DNA of 11,102 bases, taken from NCBI GenBank assembly GCA_002422345.1, contig DIUL01000208.1:1-11102 (forward strand). Direction: 5' to 3'. The stretch's first letter is position 1. Each line of letters starts with the position of its first letter. The notes beneath the pieces were generated by a model, which saw only the letters and a program-made list of their open reading frames with translations, did no database searches and was not told the origin of the DNA. Positions 1 to 6,088 of the stretch are shown in pieces. The DNA comes from Acetobacteraceae bacterium UBA6159. Lineage in GTDB: Bacteria; Pseudomonadota; Alphaproteobacteria; Acetobacterales; Acetobacteraceae. The translations under genes were made by a program, and so were the position numbers.

Positions 1-216
1 TTCGGTCAGCGATTCACCTTGCTGAGGCGCGGGGGAAAACGTGACATCGCTCATGTCACGGCCCCCATGATGTGATGGAGTTTCGAGAGCTGTTCCGGGG
101 TCGGCGGCCTTTATGCGCTGAGCGGCCGACCGCGCGGCATCGGCATGCTCGGCGGTCAGGCTGCCGTAATCGAAGCGGTCGGCGCGGCAGTCGGGAGTGC
201 GGTGCTCAACAGTCAT
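1..216 (-). CDS. Partial CDS, N-terminal part of an unrecognised protein (runs off the window)
   Basis: Reading the minus strand from the ATG at 216-214, all 72 codons to base 1 are open, so the 3' end lies outside the window. The ATG shares its A with the TGA stop of the helix-turn-helix gene upstream (TGATG), which suggests translational coupling. The protein begins MTVEHRTPDCRADRFDYGSL. It continues with a short Ala/Arg/Glu-rich stretch of helical character (about residues 21-36) and then a Gly/His/Ser/Pro-rich segment of low complexity. The opening 'FDYxxL...A' followed by an Ala-rich helix vaguely recalls DUF3102-type proteins of plasmids and phages, but the resemblance is too weak to name it. 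A second in-frame ATG lies about 54 codons in. The call rests on the open frame, the coupled start and the accessory context. Because the stop codon is not visible, a chance ORF cannot be excluded. Confidence 0.45.
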   Translation of the reverse strand, partial: MTVEHRTPDCRADRFDYGSLTAEHADAARSAAQRIKAADPGTALETPSHHGGRDMSDVTFSPAPQQGESLTE

Positions 217-476
217 CACACTGCCATCCCCGCGCTGGCGTTCCGATATCGCGCACGTGGCAGTCTCTCAAAGAGTCGCTGCGCCGAGGCCGAGGTGATC
301 GTGGTCCGTCGGCCCGCCTTCACGCCCTGCAGTTCGCCGGCAGCGAGGCGCTCAAAGACGAACGTCCGTGTCCAACCGTAATGAGCCATGGTGGACTTGA
401 TGGACCGGGCAGCGGGCTGATCAAGTTCAATCCGTGCGATGTGGTCGGTACGAGGCGTGCCGCAGGTCGTGCGCAT
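216..476 (-). CDS. Excisionase-like helix-turn-helix DNA-binding protein
   Basis: This 86-aa protein has the pattern of the short winged helix-turn-helix of excisionase/MerR-type proteins (HTH_17-like). A first helix and turn lie around residues 31-38 (AHYGWTRT), a recognition-helix region runs about 37-46, and then comes the wing GELQGVKAGRRTTI at residues 47-60. A C-terminal helix with a basic end follows. In this family such proteins act as recombination directionality factors or small transcription regulators. Which applies here is inference. The first 29 residues do not look like domain sequence, so the start is uncertain: the ATG at 476 has only a weak GGA upstream, and an internal ATG at 389-387 (residue 30) would remove part of a plausible leader. 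The stop overlaps the next minus-strand start by one base. The palindrome and repeats at 543-582 lie 67-106 bases upstream and could be its operator. Confidence 0.65.
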   Translation of the reverse strand: MRTTCGTPRTDHIARIELDQPAARSIKSTMAHYGWTRTFVFERLAAGELQGVKAGRRTTITSASAQRLFERLPRARYRNASAGMAV

Positions 477-542
477 TCGGTTCCGTCCAGTTCAAGACGA
501 AACGATACTTAGAGCCGAGAACCGGGCTTTTCCCGCACTGAT

Positions 543-556
543 TACTGACGTCAGTA
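543..556. promoter_or_regulatory. 14-bp perfect palindrome, possible operator
   Basis: The sequence TACTGACGTCAGTA is its own reverse complement. It lies between the 242-aa gene (stop at 589) and the helix-turn-helix gene (start at 476), where a regulator of the latter would bind. Its half-site CGTCAGT recurs twice more just to the right. Binding by a dimeric regulator is inference. Confidence 0.4.
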
Positions 557-582
557 GATCGTCCGTCAGTGTTTCCGTCAGT
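549..582. repeat. Three direct CGTCAGT repeats beside the palindrome
   Basis: CGTCAGT occurs at 549-555, 564-570 and 576-582, on one strand. The last two are part of a longer tandem unit, TCCGTCAGTGTT, repeated with a 12-base period at 562-573 and 574-585. Together with the inverted copy at 544-550 this makes a compact cluster of four half-sites ending right at the stop codon of the 242-aa gene. Such arrays can be regulator, recombination-factor or iteron sites. Nothing here decides between them. Confidence 0.5.
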
Positions 583-588
583 GTTCCG

Positions 589-1317
589 CTAACGGATCGA
601 CCTCCGAGGGTAATTCTCTGTGACTTGAGACCACGCCGCTCGCAGTTGCCGTTCCGAAGCACCTGTCTCTGCTCTGCAGTCAGCCTTGGCCACCTCGTAT
701 TTGGGCCTGCGACCGGAACCAGTTTGCCATTTCTCGAACATGGCCTCGAAAGACGCGATGACCTCCTCAATGGACGGCAGTCCGCGAGACACCGTCGGCT
801 TCGGCGTTTCGTGAATCAAGCCTCGCAAGCGGACCACGCGCTTCCACTCGTCCGGCTGAAACACGCGCACGGCATAGTAGACCGAGGAATCGAAGAGATG
901 GCGTGCTTCGCTGATCACGAAGTCCCACTCGAAGACTGAGATCACAGTTGGTTCAATCCGCGTGTAACGGGCAGCGGGCGACGCCTGCGAGACGCCTCCG
1001 AGCACTACTTCACCTCGCCGCGCCGCTGAAAGGGTTGGCTCCGTGATCCGGAATAAATGGGAGGCGCCAATCGGGTCGTGAGGTAAATGGACGCGTAGTT
1101 CGCGCTCCAAGGTCGGATCGATTTTCCTGCAAACCGCTTGGCTGAACGGAGTTCCGATCAGGCCATCTCCGGGCGTGCCTCGCCCCATGATCCGTTGCTT
1201 CTGGAGACAGTAGTTGTTCTGCAACACGAGCGTGTCGCCTTCCTGCTTCTGAAGCACGTGGACAAAATATTGTCCGTTGCGTGATGAAAGGAAGACCAAG
1301 ATTCCTGCTTGGAACAT
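589..1317 (-). CDS. Hypothetical protein, 242 aa, unrecognised
   Basis: I do not recognise this protein. It opens with a beta-rich stretch (MFQAGILVFLSS, then YFVHVLQKQ and LVLQNNY within the first 36 residues). A mixed region follows, with aromatic-rich strands at about 128-155 (ISVFEWDFVI, SVYYAVRVFQPDEW). A helical segment lies at 181-199, and the last 40 residues are basic, from GRRPKYEVAKADC to SERQLRAAW, with spacing suggestive of a helix-turn-helix. That reading is inference. There is no signal peptide or membrane helix. The GTG four codons further upstream is also open, but GGAGG at 1327-1323 stands five bases before the ATG at 1317, which fixes that ATG as the better start. The gene is less GC-rich by eye than the chaperone genes, which fits an accessory origin. 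It is transcribed away from the recombinase module, towards the excisionase-like gene. Confidence 0.65.
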   Translation of the reverse strand: MFQAGILVFLSSRNGQYFVHVLQKQEGDTLVLQNNYCLQKQRIMGRGTPGDGLIGTPFSQAVCRKIDPTLERELRVHLPHDPIGASHLFRITEPTLSAARRGEVVLGGVSQASPAARYTRIEPTVISVFEWDFVISEARHLFDSSVYYAVRVFQPDEWKRVVRLRGLIHETPKPTVSRGLPSIEEVIASFEAMFEKWQTGSGRRPKYEVAKADCRAETGASERQLRAAWSQVTENYPRRSIR

Positions 1318-1530
1318 CAAAACCTCCACGCTATCGCCTGTGAGCCCCGCGTCCTCGACCTACCGCTCTTCCTGATGAGCTGATCACTGCCTTGACGATG
1401 AAGACCACGCTCGGCAGCCACATCCTCTGATCATACAAACGATCTCTCGATACTGCTTTCTTTTTCGATTCAGTTCTACAGGTGATTGTTTTAGTTTGTC
1501 CTTTTGATCTGGCGATGCAAAATCGTAATC
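1318..1530. other. Divergent intergenic region, partly AT-rich
   Basis: This stretch separates the minus-strand 242-aa gene from the plus-strand recombinase module and must hold promoters for both. Bases about 1430-1530 are markedly AT-rich compared with the rest, with a pyrimidine run CTTTCTTTTTCGATT and TTGTTTTAGTTTGTCC. On the minus strand TATGAT (about 1429-1434) resembles a -10 box but has no good -35 partner. No gene is supported here. Confidence 0.4.
1323..1327 (-). promoter_or_regulatory. Ribosome binding site that fixes the start of the 242-aa gene
   Basis: GGAGG is read on the minus strand, followed by a 5-base spacer and ATG at 1317-1315. It lies inside the longer GTG-initiated reading, which argues against that upstream start. 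Confidence 0.6.
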
Positions 1531-1728
1531 ATGCTCTCCCAGCCGAATCGGCATCTCCCACCCCACCTGCAGGAACTCTGCACCCTCCTGGCCCGCGGCC
1601 TGCTGCGGCTGCGCAGCCGCATGGCGGAGGAAGCCGCCCGTCAAACCGACGACCCGGGAGACAATTCGCTACGCGATCCCGCCTCCCAGCGCGGTCATGC
1701 GAATCCGAAACCACGGAGACGCGCATGA
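1531..1728 (+). CDS. Small protein at the head of the serine recombinase module, 65 aa
   Basis: This small basic protein begins MLSQPNRHLPPHLQEL and has a central helix, CTLLARGLLRLRSRMAEEAA, at about residues 17-36, followed by a polar, Arg-rich tail. Proteins with this 'LLARGLLRLR' helix are, from my knowledge, often found directly in front of DUF2924/serine recombinase pairs in alphaproteobacteria. Their function is not known to me. Its TGA overlaps the ATG of the DUF2924 gene by four bases (ATGA at 1725-1728), matching the other three junctions of the module. That matching overlap is the main reason to accept such a short ORF. No clear Shine-Dalgarno precedes the ATG at 1531. An in-frame TTG at 1504 is possible but adds nine residues that do not look conserved in character. 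Confidence 0.6.
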   Translation: MLSQPNRHLPPHLQELCTLLARGLLRLRSRMAEEAARQTDDPGDNSLRDPASQRGHANPKPRRRA

Positions 1729-2225
1729 CCCGAAAGACCAAGGCCGGCACTCAGCCGACGCCGCCGATCCCCTCGATCCCACCGACGGATGTGTTGGGTC
1801 GATTGGCGGCACTGGCGACGATGACCACGGCCGACCTCAGACAGCAATGGCGCGACCTGTTCGGCACGGAGCCACCGCCGTATAACCAGAAATTCCTGCG
1901 CAATCGCCTAGCCTATCGCGTGCAGGAACTGGCCTATGGCGGCCTGAAGCCAGCAACCATCGCCCGCCTCGAAGCCCTGGGCGAGCAACTCGACGGCGGC
2001 AACCGCACCATCCGCCGCATCCGCGCGGACCGGAAGCCGATCGCCGGCACGACCCTTGTGCGGGAATACCAGGGCGTCGAACACCGCGTGACGGTGCGGG
2101 CCGACGACTACGAATACCAGGGCAGGGGGTTCCGCTCGCTGTCCGCCATCGCCCGCGCCATCACCGGCACGCGCTGGAACGGTCTGGTGTTCTTCGGCTT
2201 GAAGAGCCGGCAGGGGGCGGCATGA
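1725..2225 (+). CDS. DUF2924 domain-containing protein
   Basis: This 166-aa protein has a Pro/Thr-rich lead (residues 1-22) and then the DUF2924 pattern. One helix contains the segment LRQQWRDLFGTEPPPYNQKF (38-57). Next come LRNRLAYRVQELAYGG (58-73), a helical stretch with LEALGEQL, and a C-terminal part with TTLVREYQGVEHRVTV (109-124). The ending is FRSLSAIARAITGTRWNGLVFFGL (136-159), which is very characteristic. In the family this C-terminal part resembles a small DNA-associated domain, and the gene regularly sits directly before a serine recombinase. A role as a recombinase helper is inference from this linkage. The ATG at 1725 has GGAG at 1715-1718 and overlaps the previous stop. A longer frame upstream to 1482 merely reads through the 65-aa gene in another frame. 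The end overlaps the recombinase start by four bases. Confidence 0.9.
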   Translation: MTRKTKAGTQPTPPIPSIPPTDVLGRLAALATMTTADLRQQWRDLFGTEPPPYNQKFLRNRLAYRVQELAYGGLKPATIARLEALGEQLDGGNRTIRRIRADRKPIAGTTLVREYQGVEHRVTVRADDYEYQGRGFRSLSAIARAITGTRWNGLVFFGLKSRQGAA

Positions 2226-3562
2226 CCCGCAAACCAACCACCACCGGGATGCCGGCATCGGTGCAGAAGCGGCGTTGCGCGATCTATACCAGGAAGTCGT
2301 CCGAGGAGGGGTTGGACATGGAGTTCAACAGCCTCGACGCCCAGCGGGAGGCCTGCGAGGCCTATATCGCCAGCCAGCGGGCTGAGGGCTGGGTCCTGGT
2401 GCGGGACCGCTACGACGACGGCGGCGTCTCCGGTGGCACCCTGGAAAGGCCCGCGCTGAAACGGCTGCTGGCCGACATCGAGGAAGGGCTGGTCGACGTC
2501 ATCGTCGTCTACAAGATCGATCGGTTGTCACGTGCCCTGATGGACTTCGCCAAGCTGGTGGAGGTGTTCGATCGTAACAATGCGACCTTCGTCAGCATCA
2601 CGCAGGCCTTCAACACCACGACCAGCATGGGGCGGCTGACGCTGAACATCCTGCTGTCCTTCGCCCAGTTTGAGCGGGAGGTGATCGGTGAGCGCATCCG
2701 CGACAAAGTCGCCGCCTCCCGCAAGCGGGGCATGTGGATGGGAGGCTGCCCCCCGGTCGGCTACGACGTCCGGGACCGCAAGCTGGTGGTGAACCCCACC
2801 GAGGCGGACCTGGTGCGTGCGGTGTTCACCGGCTTCGTCGAGACCCGCTCTGGCACCGTGCTGCTGCGCCGGTTGCAGGAGTCGGGGGCGACCACCAAGC
2901 GGGGCAAGCCGTTCACCAAGACCGACATCTACCGGTTGCTGAACAACCGGGTGTATCTCGGCGAGGCTGTGCACAAGGGGACAGCCTATCCCGGCGAGCA
3001 TGCGGCGATCATCACCGCGGATCAGTGGGAGGCGGCGCATGCGGTGTTGCAGGTCAGCCCCCGGGTGCGGCGCAACCAGACGGTGAGCCAGACGCCTGCG
3101 CTGCTGCGGGGGTTAATCTTCGGCTCGGATGGCCGGGCGATGTCGCCGACCCATGCGCGGGGCAAGCGTGGTCAGATCTATAAGTATTACGTCAGCCAAT
3201 CGGTGTTGAAGGGCAGCGCGGCGGATGGGCCGGAGGTCGCCCGGGTGCCGGCAGGGGAGATCGAGACCGCGGTGATCACGCAGGTGAGGGCCTTGGTGCG
3301 TCAGCCGGAGGTGATCGTCGGCACCTGGCAGGCCGCGCAGGCCGAAATGCCGGACCTCACGGAGCATGCGGTCAAGGAGGCGCTCGACCAGTTGGACCCG
3401 CTGTGGGAGGAACTGTTCCCGGTGGAGCAGGCGCGGATCATCCACCTGCTGGTGGACCGGGTCGAGATCGGCGCCAGCGGTGCGACGGTCCGGCTGCGGC
3501 TGGAGGGGCTGGCGAGCCTGGTGCGCGACCTCGGGGCCCGTGATCGCCAGGAGGCCGCATGA
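2222..3562 (+). CDS. Large serine recombinase (recombinase family protein)
   Basis: This 446-aa site-specific recombinase of the resolvase/invertase superfamily would cut and rejoin DNA through a covalent serine intermediate. The resolvase catalytic domain spans about residues 17-165. It has the YTRKS motif at 22-26 (Arg24 and the nucleophile Ser26), NSLDAQREACEAY at 36-48, and DRLSRA at 100-105, whose two arginines correspond to Arg68/Arg71 of gamma-delta resolvase. The long helix NILLSFAQFEREVIGERIRD ends the domain. A PF07508-type recombinase domain follows (about 175-275, GGCPPVGYD to NRVYLGEAVHKG). The next part aligns with the zinc-ribbon region (LLRGLIFGSDGRAM, 294-307) but has no cysteine pairs, a feature I recall for the DUF2924-linked subfamily. 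The protein is shorter than many large serine recombinases, with a compact C-terminus and no long coiled coil. All catalytic residues appear intact. Upstream AGGGGG gives a ribosome site, and both ends overlap neighbours by ATGA. Confidence 0.95.
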   Translation: MTRKPTTTGMPASVQKRRCAIYTRKSSEEGLDMEFNSLDAQREACEAYIASQRAEGWVLVRDRYDDGGVSGGTLERPALKRLLADIEEGLVDVIVVYKIDRLSRALMDFAKLVEVFDRNNATFVSITQAFNTTTSMGRLTLNILLSFAQFEREVIGERIRDKVAASRKRGMWMGGCPPVGYDVRDRKLVVNPTEADLVRAVFTGFVETRSGTVLLRRLQESGATTKRGKPFTKTDIYRLLNNRVYLGEAVHKGTAYPGEHAAIITADQWEAAHAVLQVSPRVRRNQTVSQTPALLRGLIFGSDGRAMSPTHARGKRGQIYKYYVSQSVLKGSAADGPEVARVPAGEIETAVITQVRALVRQPEVIVGTWQAAQAEMPDLTEHAVKEALDQLDPLWEELFPVEQARIIHLLVDRVEIGASGATVRLRLEGLASLVRDLGARDRQEAA

Positions 3563-3948
3563 CCGCGACCCCGCTTATGCTGACGGTGCATATCCCGCTG
3601 ACGGTCCGTCGGCGTGGTGGGCGCAAGGTGGTGATTGCACCGGACGGAACGGAAGCCCCCGTTATTGCCGCCACCCGGATCGACAGCACGCTGGTCAAGG
3701 CGCTGGCCCGGGCGTTTCGGTGGCGGCGGATGCTGGAGAGCGGCGTGGTCTCCACGGTGGGCGAGATCGCGACGCGGGAGAAGATCAACAAATCCTACGT
3801 CAGCCGGATCGTGCGGCTTACTTTGCTGGCGCCGGCGATCGTGGAGGCAATCTTGGATGGGCGGCAGCCAGCCGCGGTCACGCTGTCGGTGTTGATGGAA
3901 CCGTTTCCGGTGGAGTGGGGAGAGCAGAAGCAGTTTCTCGCGAACTGA
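3559..3948 (+). CDS. Helix-turn-helix accessory protein of the recombinase module, 129 aa
   Basis: The N-terminal part has beta character with a basic patch (VHIPLTVRRRGGRKVVIAPD, 10-29). A helical segment, TLVKALARAFRWRRMLESG, covers 44-62. A helix-turn-helix follows at about 64-90 (STVGEIATREKINKSYVSRI and on), similar in type to the ParB/KorB DNA-reading helix pair. The tail, AIVEAILDGRQP to LMEPFPVEW, is characteristic of the small protein that I recall directly after DUF2924-linked serine recombinases. It probably binds DNA and may regulate the module or take part in recombination; this is inference. AGGAGG at 3549-3554 is a strong ribosome site, and the ATG overlaps the recombinase stop by four bases. 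The stop is followed by a non-coding stretch with inverted repeats, so this gene ends the unit. Confidence 0.88.
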   Translation: MTATPLMLTVHIPLTVRRRGGRKVVIAPDGTEAPVIAATRIDSTLVKALARAFRWRRMLESGVVSTVGEIATREKINKSYVSRIVRLTLLAPAIVEAILDGRQPAAVTLSVLMEPFPVEWGEQKQFLAN

Positions 3949-3958
3949 GCGGCCGCTG

Positions 3959-4008
3959 CTCTCATCCCATGGTATCAGACGGTAGACGCTGGTGTCGCCG
4001 GATGAGAG
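3959..4008. repeat. 9-bp perfect inverted repeat after the recombinase module
   Basis: CTCTCATCC at 3959-3967 and GGATGAGAG at 4000-4008 are exact reverse complements separated by 32 bases. They begin 11 bases after the stop of the last module gene. There is no T-run after the right arm, so it is not a standard terminator. A protein-binding or recombination site marking the element edge is possible but unproven. Confidence 0.45.
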
Positions 4009-4060
4009 ATCGGCCTGGGCGCGGCCCCGACGTTTACGAGCCGCGACAGTACCGGGGCCC

Positions 4061-4096
4061 GTGTTTTCCTGGCAGAGCCAGATCACGACAAAACAC
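4061..4096. repeat. Nested inverted repeat between convergent operons
   Basis: The outer arms are GTGTTTT (4061-4067) and AAAACAC (4090-4096). Inside them are CTGGC (4069-4073) and GCCAG (4077-4081) around a 3-base loop. It lies about 16 bases beyond the stop of the zinc-ribbon gene, where the chaperone transcript should end. It lacks the usual stem-then-U-run arrangement, so it may be a structured 3' end rather than a classical terminator. Confidence 0.35.
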
Positions 4097-4111
4097 CCCG
4101 CATCAGGACGC

Positions 4112-4354
4112 TCAATCCCTCACCGCGACCACTCGCCACAAAGCCCTGGCCTCCGGCGTGGCATGCAGATTCATCGCGATGCGTAACAACCTTTTGGACG
4201 CCGCCACATCCCCCAGAGACAAACGATATATCGCCGCGCCAACCAATGTGCGGCTTTCACGCTTGATCCGTTGCACTGACTGCAGCTCCGCCTTGCAGCG
4301 GCGGCACGTTTCGGCGCCGTTCAGCATGGCACGGCAAAGCGGGCAGCGTTCCAT
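4112..4354 (-). CDS. Small zinc-ribbon protein, last gene of the Hsp70 operon
   Basis: The 80-aa protein starts MERCPLC and carries two CxxC knuckles: Cys4/Cys7 and Cys17/Cys20 (C-x2-C-x9-C-x2-C), a typical zinc-ribbon layout. After a basic linker comes a helical half, VGAAIYRLSLGDVAASKRLL, then IAMNLHATPEARALWRVV (38-76), with the look of one TPR-like helix pair. Function is unknown; a substrate or partner adaptor for the Hsp70 encoded just before it is inference. The ATG stands three bases after the Hsp70 stop, and GGAG at 4367-4364 lies inside the end of the Hsp70 gene, so expression is tied to the chaperone. No Hsp70 system of the standard DnaK-DnaJ-GrpE type encodes such a protein, though the zinc ribbon could replace the zinc domain missing from the tiny J protein of this operon. 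Confidence 0.8.
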   Translation of the reverse strand: MERCPLCRAMLNGAETCRRCKAELQSVQRIKRESRTLVGAAIYRLSLGDVAASKRLLRIAMNLHATPEARALWRVVAVRD

Positions 4355-4357
4355 CGG

Positions 4358-6088
4358 TCACGTCTCCAGGTAGAATAGCAAGTCCTGAAGTTGCGAACGC
4401 GCTTCCTCGAGCGCGGCATCGTTATCGCCGCTTCTGGCGTCCCTGATAGTTTCGATCAGGTCGATAATCTCCGACCGATCCTCGGCCGACACCTCATCCA
4501 GCTTGTTGCTCGCCTTCGCCAACAACGCATCCAACGCGGAATCCGAAGCCGCGACGGAATCCGCGGGTGCTTGCTCGTCGAACAGCGCACCGATCCGCTC
4601 CCGCGCTTCATCCAACTGCCCCTTGTCATAGCGCGACAGTGCTTTGTCGATCGTAATGCGCCGTTCCAGACCCGTCGCCTTCTCGCGCGCCGAAACCTGC
4701 AGAATGCCGTCACGATCGAGGGCCAGATCGATGATGACCTGATTGCCAGACGGTGCCTTGCTGAGCCCGGTAACACGGAACTCACCGAGCTGGATATTCT
4801 CCATGGCGTCCGGGTTCTCGCCCTGAAAAATCTTCACATCAACCTCGGTCTGCGCATCCTTGACGGTGAAGAACACTTCGCTCCGCCGCACCGGGATCGG
4901 TGTGTTCCTGGGAATGATCGGGATGAAACAGTATGGATAAAGCTCGTCGTTCAACTCGCCAAGCGCGCTGGTGCCGAATGTGTAAGGCGTGACATCGACC
5001 AGCACCGCGGAGACCTCGGTGCCCGCCATCGCCGCTCCCTGGATAGCCGCGCCCAGGGCAACGCAGAGGTCGGGATCGACCTCCCCGCGCCGCTCCTTGC
5101 CGAACACCTCCACCAGACGGCGGCGTATCATCGGGGTTCGAGTGGCGCCGCCGACCAGAAGAATCTCATCCACCTGAGACGCCGTCAGGTTTGCCGATTC
5201 CAGCGCGATATGGATCGCACCCAGGGTTTCCTCGATGAACGGCGCGATCATCTCCTCGTAGTCGTGGCGGGCCAGTTCCAGGTCCAGGTTCACCGGCTTC
5301 CCATCTTGCTCCGTGAGGTATTCCTCCTGGATGCGGGCGAAGGGGTGATCCGATAACTGTTTCTTGGCCGTTTCCGCCGAACGCGTCACCCGTGCCATCG
5401 CCCGGGGCTGGTCGGCGATGTCCACCCCGTGTTTCAGCTTCAAATGGTCCAGCACATGCTCGACGATCTTGTGATCGAAATCGTCGCCACCGAGATGGTT
5501 GTTGCCATGGCTGGAGATGACCTCCACCACACCGCCTTCGATCCGCACGACCGATACGTCGAACGTGCCTCCGCCAAGGTCGTAGACCAGGATGCGTTTG
5601 CCCTGATGCTGTGCCGCTTCGTAAACGAGCGCCGCCGCGGTGGGTTCGTTGATAATCCGCACGACCTCCAGCCCGGCGATCTCTCCGGCCTCGCGGGTCG
5701 CCTGGCGCTGCGCGTCGGAGAAATACGCCGGTACGGTGATCACCGCCTTCTGGACGGGCCGGCCCAGGGCCTGGCGAGCGATCTCCTTGAGCCGCGACAG
5801 AATCATCGCGGAGATTTCCTGCGGCGTGTAGTCACGATCGCCCAGACGCACCTGGTCGTTGGTGCCCATGCGCCGCTTGATCGAACGGATGGTTCGCTCG
5901 GGATAGAGCAGGTACTGGTTGCGGGCTTCCTCGCCGACGAGCAATTCCCCGGTCTCCGACAGCGCGACGACGGAGGGCAGGATGATCCGGCCGCGCTCAT
6001 CGGCAAGCACCTCCGGACGGCCGTTCCGGTATATGGCGATTTCCGAATTGGTCGTCCCGAGATCGATGCCGACGATTTCGTCTGTCAT
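4358..6088 (-). CDS. Hsp70 family chaperone (DnaK-like, short form)
   Basis: This ATP-dependent cytosolic chaperone has a complete nucleotide-binding domain: phosphate 1 loop GIDLGTTNSE (7-16), connecting motif INEPTAAAL (146-154), phosphate 2 loop YDLGGGTFDVSV (169-180) and adenosine motif LLVGGATRTP (310-319). A hydrophobic linker (AVLVDVTP, 361-368) leads to the beta substrate-binding domain (about 369-480), and a short helical lid ends the protein at 576. E. coli DnaK has 638 residues, so the lid is cut down and there is no acidic EEVD-like tail. Around 378-394 the segment ELNDELYPYCFIP is longer than the DnaK counterpart near the peptide-binding loop, which recalls HscC-type Hsp70s. The start ATG overlaps the grpE stop (ATGA) and has AGGAG at 6100-6096. 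With dedicated J and GrpE partners upstream, it is probably a specialised second Hsp70 rather than the housekeeping DnaK; that conclusion is inference. Confidence 0.93.
   Translation of the reverse strand: MTDEIVGIDLGTTNSEIAIYRNGRPEVLADERGRIILPSVVALSETGELLVGEEARNQYLLYPERTIRSIKRRMGTNDQVRLGDRDYTPQEISAMILSRLKEIARQALGRPVQKAVITVPAYFSDAQRQATREAGEIAGLEVVRIINEPTAAALVYEAAQHQGKRILVYDLGGGTFDVSVVRIEGGVVEVISSHGNNHLGGDDFDHKIVEHVLDHLKLKHGVDIADQPRAMARVTRSAETAKKQLSDHPFARIQEEYLTEQDGKPVNLDLELARHDYEEMIAPFIEETLGAIHIALESANLTASQVDEILLVGGATRTPMIRRRLVEVFGKERRGEVDPDLCVALGAAIQGAAMAGTEVSAVLVDVTPYTFGTSALGELNDELYPYCFIPIIPRNTPIPVRRSEVFFTVKDAQTEVDVKIFQGENPDAMENIQLGEFRVTGLSKAPSGNQVIIDLALDRDGILQVSAREKATGLERRITIDKALSRYDKGQLDEARERIGALFDEQAPADSVAASDSALDALLAKASNKLDEVSAEDRSEIIDLIETIRDARSGDNDAALEEARSQLQDLLFYLET

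Noticed and set aside
72..512. 146-codon plus-strand frame at the left end
   Set aside because: Arg/Ser-rich shadow opposite the excisionase-like gene and the partial gene.
439..939. 166-codon plus-strand frame overlapping the repeat array and the 242-aa gene
   Set aside because: Opposes the gene with the better ribosome site; its apparent Ser/Val repeat comes only from the CGTCAGT tandem repeats.
3301..4086. 261-codon minus-strand frame opposite the recombinase end and the helix-turn-helix gene
   Set aside because: Antisense to two well-supported genes; low-complexity Arg/Ser/Pro/His translation.
3366..4373. 335-codon plus-strand frame spanning the recombinase end, the helix-turn-helix gene and the zinc-ribbon gene
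   Set aside because: It crosses three better genes; its Arg/Trp/Gly-rich translation is typical of an off-frame reading of GC-rich DNA.
4391..5356. 321-codon open frame on the plus strand opposite the Hsp70 gene
   Set aside because: It is the antisense shadow of a GC-rich gene whose motifs are unmistakable on the minus strand; its translation has no recognisable domain.
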